A stretch of 61,112 nucleotides of DNA from Actinomycetes bacterium (GTDB lineage: Bacteria; Actinomycetota; Acidimicrobiia; Acidimicrobiales; GCA-2861595): the NCBI GenBank assembly GCA_023264975.1, contig JAHFUS010000001.1:1-61112 (forward strand), given 5' to 3'. How positions within the stretch are numbered: position 1 is the stretch's first letter; every line of letters begins with the position of its first letter. The notes beneath the pieces were generated by a model. It worked only from the letters and a program-made list of their open reading frames with translations. It ran no database searches and was not told where the DNA came from. Shown here one piece after another: positions 58,327 to 61,112 of the stretch. The translations under genes were made by a program, and so were the position numbers.

Positions 58327-60300
58327 CTATAGGCGGAGGTCATCTACCGGCGGCGGAATGGTGGTGCCGGCGGCAAGGAGCGGCATAACCGGCCGAACTG
58401 GCTCGGGGTCGGACGGCCCGGGGACGCTGGGTACGGCGGGGGCGGCCGGTGCGAGCAACCGTTCGAGTGCTGTGCCGTCGAGGCTCTCGACCTCGATCAG
58501 CGTGGTTGCCACGGCGTCGAGGACGCTACGGAAGCGGCGCAGGATGTCGAGGGCATCGGCGGCGGACGACCGCACGATGTACTGGACCTCGGCGTCGACC
58601 TCCGACATGATCCGCTCCGACCATCGGGCGCCGCCGAACCCGTCGACGGCGTCCTCGGCCAGGGGGCGGAACGAGATCGGGCCCAGCCGCTCGCCCATCC
58701 CGTGTTCGGTCACCATCCGGCGGGCCAGGCGTGTGGCCGTCTCCAGGTCGCTGGTGGCGCCGCTGGACTGCTCGCCGGTGGCCAGCTCCTCGGCCGCCCG
58801 TCCGCCGAGCGCGGCCGTGATTCGCGCCACCAGCTGCGAGCTGGTGACGGCCGCCTGATCGCCGTCGAGCTCCCACCAGGTGAACCCGCCGCCGTGGCCG
58901 CGGGCGATGATCGACAGCTTCGCCACCCGGTCGGACCCCAGGGCGGCGGCAACTACCGCATGGCCCGCCTCGTGGTAGGCGATGCGCAGCCGATCGGCTG
59001 GGCTCAGCACCCGCGAATGGCGCTCCGGCCCGGCGACCACCCGCTCGATGGCGTCGGTGAGGTGGCCCTGGGTGATCGAAGGGCTGGCCCGCCGAGCGGC
59101 CAGTAGGGCCGCTTCGTTGACCACATTGGCCAGGTCGGCACCGGAGAAGCCGGGCGTGCGCCGGGCGATGGCGGCCAGGTCGACGTCGTCGCCGAACGGC
59201 TTGCCGCGGGCGTGGATGCGCAGGATCCCCGTCCGGCCCCGCACGTCCGGCCGTTCGACCGCTATGCGCCGGTCGAACCGGCCCGGGCGCAGCAGCGCCG
59301 AGTCGAGGATGTCCGGGCGGTTCGTGGCGGCGAGGACGACGACGCCGCTGCCCGAGTCGAACCCGTCCAGCTCGACCAATAGCTGGTTGAGGCTGGCCTC
59401 GCGCTCGTCGCTGCCCCCGACTGACGCCATGGACCGGCTGCGCCCGACGGCGTCCAGCTCGTCGATGAAGACGATGCACGGCAGGTCCTGCTTGGCGACG
59501 GCGAAGAAGTCGCGGATCCGGGCCGCGCCCACGCCGACGAACATCTCCACGAAGTCGGAGCCGGCGATGGAGAAGAACGGCACGCCGGCCTCGCCGGCCA
59601 GCGCCCTGGCCAGCAGGGTCTTTCCGCAACCGGGCGGCCCGGTGAGGAGGATGCCCTTGGGCACGTTGGCGCCCATGGCCACGAAGCGGGTCGGGTCGTC
59701 GAGGTAGTCCCGGATCTCCACGACCTCCTCGATCGCCTCGTCCAGGCCGGCTACGTCGTCGAACGTGATTCTCGACGCGCCCCCCTCCTGGCGACGGGCC
59801 CGGGAACGGCCGAAGCCGGTAAGAGCGTCGCTGCCCCGACCCACCAGCAGGAAAAGGATGAACAGCCCGTCGACGACGACGAGGGCGGGTAGGAGGACCG
59901 TGACCGGCCCGACCAGGTTCTTGAACGGCTGCTGCTTGACGCGCGTGGGCACGCCGGCCTCGTCCAGCGTGCCGGTGAGGCGGGCGAACAACGTCTCCCG
60001 CCCGCCGGCGAAGGCCAGCCAGTAGCGGCCCTGGTCGTAGGTGCCGACGATGCGGTTGTCCGACTCCAGGATCGTGGCGTCCTGCACCCGGCCGTCGCCC
60101 ACGAGGTCCTCGAACTGGTCGATGCGCAGTTCCATACCTGGCGTTCGGGGGCTCGAGAGCCACAGCACCGTGCCGTACAGGGTGAGCAGGAGCGGCAGGG
60201 CGAGCCCGCACAGGATCAGTGCCCGGCGGCGGCCGTCGGGGCCGTCCCGCTCGTCCGGGCGGCCCTTCTTCCGCTGCTTCGGCGAGGTCGGCGCCCCCAC
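58327..60300 (-). CDS. ftsH: FtsH-type membrane AAA metalloprotease
   Basis: A 657-residue FtsH-like protease. Two membrane helices (about 28-48 and 132-153) flank an extracytoplasmic loop. The AAA domain has Walker A GPPGCGKT at 221-228, Walker [12 protein letters not shown], the pore-loop region [18 protein letters not shown], and [23 protein letters not shown]. The zinc HEAGH is at 443-447, and the third ligand Asp is in [16 protein letters not shown]. The C-terminus is Pro-rich. It extracts and degrades membrane proteins with ATP. The N-terminal region diverges from the housekeeping FtsH. GTG 60300 lies two bases after the Kelch gene stop. Confidence 0.93.
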   Translation of the reverse strand: MGAPTSPKQRKKGRPDERDGPDGRRRALILCGLALPLLLTLYGTVLWLSSPRTPGMELRIDQFEDLVGDGRVQDATILESDNRIVGTYDQGRYWLAFAGGRETLFARLTGTLDEAGVPTRVKQQPFKNLVGPVTVLLPALVVVDGLFILFLLVGRGSDALTGFGRSRARRQEGGASRITFDDVAGLDEAIEEVVEIRDYLDDPTRFVAMGANVPKGILLTGPPGCGKTLLARALAGEAGVPFFSIAGSDFVEMFVGVGAARIRDFFAVAKQDLPCIVFIDELDAVGRSRSMASVGGSDEREASLNQLLVELDGFDSGSGVVVLAATNRPDILDSALLRPGRFDRRIAVERPDVRGRTGILRIHARGKPFGDDVDLAAIARRTPGFSGADLANVVNEAALLAARRASPSITQGHLTDAIERVVAGPERHSRVLSPADRLRIAYHEAGHAVVAAALGSDRVAKLSIIARGHGGGFTWWELDGDQAAVTSSQLVARITAALGGRAAEELATGEQSSGATSDLETATRLARRMVTEHGMGERLGPISFRPLAEDAVDGFGGARWSERIMSEVDAEVQYIVRSSAADALDILRRFRSVLDAVATTLIEVESLDGTALERLLAPAAPAVPSVPGPSDPEPVRPVMPLLAAGTTIPPPVDDLRL

Positions 60301-60302
60301 GG

Positions 60303-61112
60303 TCAGCCCTTCGCCGGAGCGCCGGACGCCGGTTCGTACACGTCGACACATCCCTGGGCGACTGGCGGCCGGCCAGGGAAAGCGCCGTCGCCCGCCACCT
60401 GCATCACGCGGCCGTCGGTCAGCCGGACCGCGGCGTGCTCACTTCTGGGGCAGGCCATGCGGCCGGCATCGTTCCACGCCTCTCCGTCCGCGTCGAGCAC
60501 CTCGGCATCGGCCAGCGATCGGCGCACGCCGCGGTCGACGGACTCACCACCGGCCACGAGCACGCCACCGCCGGCCAGTGTGATGGCCGTGGCCCCCGCG
60601 CGGGCCCGGTTCAGGGCGCCCGTGGGTCTCCACGACCCGGTGGTGGGATCGAAGACCTCGGCGGACGCGATGGCGGCGTCGGCGAGCGGGCCGCCGGAGC
60701 CGCCGACGACGACGATGCGGTGGTCCGCCAGCTCGGCCGCGGCGTGGTTGGTGCGCGCCTCGTGCAGCGGCGAGGACAGCACGAAGGCTCGTGCAGCCGG
60801 GTCGTAGACCTCGGTTGCGGCCGTGGGAGCCGGGCCCGTGCCGCCGGGCGCCGGCGCCAGCCCGCCCGCCACCAGGACCCTGCCGTCGGCGAGTAGGGAC
60901 GCGGTGTGCTCGAAGCGGGCGACCGCCATAGCGGGACCGGTCGCCCAGGTGGCGGCGGCCGGGTCGTAGATCTCGGTAGACGCCAGGGGCGTGACGGCCT
61001 GGCCCGTGCCGGAGGCGTCCTCCCCGAGGGACGTGCCCCCGGCAGCGAGGACGCGGCCGTCGCCCAGGAGGGTGAGCGTGTGGCCGAGCCGCGCCGTCCC
61101 CATCGGAGCGGT
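60303..61112 (-). CDS. Kelch-repeat protein, 5' end beyond the window
   Basis: A Kelch-type propeller of at least 270 residues. About six repeats share the pattern ARFEHTASLLADGRVLVAGG ... TEVYDPA, with DGRVLAAGG and the closing Tyr-Asp-Pro. The residue pattern continues up to the right edge (a Pro precedes the ATG at 61103), so the gene is truncated there and that ATG is not the start. It may be secreted or cytoplasmic; the N-terminus is not visible. It directly precedes the FtsH gene (two-base gap), suggesting an adaptor, substrate or regulator relationship. Confidence 0.85.
   Translation of the reverse strand, partial: TAPMGTARLGHTLTLLGDGRVLAAGGTSLGEDASGTGQAVTPLASTEIYDPAAATWATGPAMAVARFEHTASLLADGRVLVAGGLAPAPGGTGPAPTAATEVYDPAARAFVLSSPLHEARTNHAAAELADHRIVVVGGSGGPLADAAIASAEVFDPTTGSWRPTGALNRARAGATAITLAGGGVLVAGGESVDRGVRRSLADAEVLDADGEAWNDAGRMACPRSEHAAVRLTDGRVMQVAGDGAFPGRPPVAQGCVDVYEPASGAPAKG

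Noticed and set aside
1-61112. CRISPR arrays, insertion sequences, rRNA genes or a replication origin
   Set aside because: No regularly spaced long direct repeats, transposase motifs, rRNA sequence or DnaA-box cluster were seen on reading both strands.

Overview
The window is high-GC DNA, with coding frames rich in G or C at third positions and frequent GTG starts. It carries a WhiB regulator, a SARP regulator, a RipA-like NlpC/P60 endopeptidase and RsbU/RsbW-type signalling, all of which point to an actinobacterium. The gene set resembles deep-branching soil or aquatic lineages such as Acidimicrobiia; that placement is an inference, because no rRNA is present. Two tRNA genes are visible: tRNA-Leu(UAA) at 11214-11300 and tRNA-Ser(GCU) at 34785-34876. 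No CRISPR array, complete insertion sequence or prophage was seen.

Layout. 0.1-7.9 kb: a secreted lipoprotein, then a surface-polysaccharide block (a two-enzyme GT2/WsaF-like glycosyltransferase, a polytopic DUF2142-type membrane protein, a dolichol-phosphate-type GT2, a DUF2304 protein). 7.9-11.1 kb: an acyl/acetoacetyl-CoA synthetase and two GNAT acetyltransferases. 11.2-16.5 kb: tRNA-Leu, a 1008-residue PAS-PAS-GAF-GAF-SpoIIE-HATPase phosphatase, a PAP2 phosphatase, a His-rich membrane protein and an ArsC-like protein. 16.5-24.7 kb: two divergent, tightly overlapping operons. One has a GT-C enzyme, a response regulator, a histidine kinase and a sugar epimerase. The other has a GT2, a DUF2064 protein, a methyltransferase, a membrane-anchored molybdopterin oxidoreductase and a small membrane protein. 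24.7-33 kb: mostly housekeeping (NHLRC2-like protein, NlpC/P60 endopeptidase, fumarase, a principal-type sigma factor, a class V aminotransferase).

33-50 kb is an accessory stretch bounded by mobility scars: a tyrosine integrase beside tRNA-Ser, a frameshifted galE tail, and an orphan C-terminal gene fragment at 49.8 kb. It holds an oxyanion ABC transporter of the PhnDCE type whose binding protein looks like the putative selenate subfamily. That transporter is preceded by a seven-codon leader ORF ending in UGA inside hairpins. Next come WhiB and a persulfide module: a CstR-like repressor, a perfect operator, a rhodanese, an MBL-rhodanese persulfide dioxygenase and a TauE exporter. A DsrE protein, an ArsM-like methyltransferase and an HD-GYP/LuxR regulator follow. 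The stretch closes with an ArsR-rhodanese regulator facing a second MBL-rhodanese and an MFS transporter. I read this as a chalcogen (sulfane sulfur, possibly selenium) sensing, detoxification and export island. It is the most interesting part of the window.

50-61 kb: a large SARP/AAA/TPR regulator, a methyltransferase, an APH-fold kinase, an NTF2-like protein, an AhpD-like protein with a repeat-rich promoter region, two secreted membrane-anchored proteins (a BNR propeller and a beta-sandwich protein), an FtsH protease and a Kelch-repeat protein that runs off the right edge.
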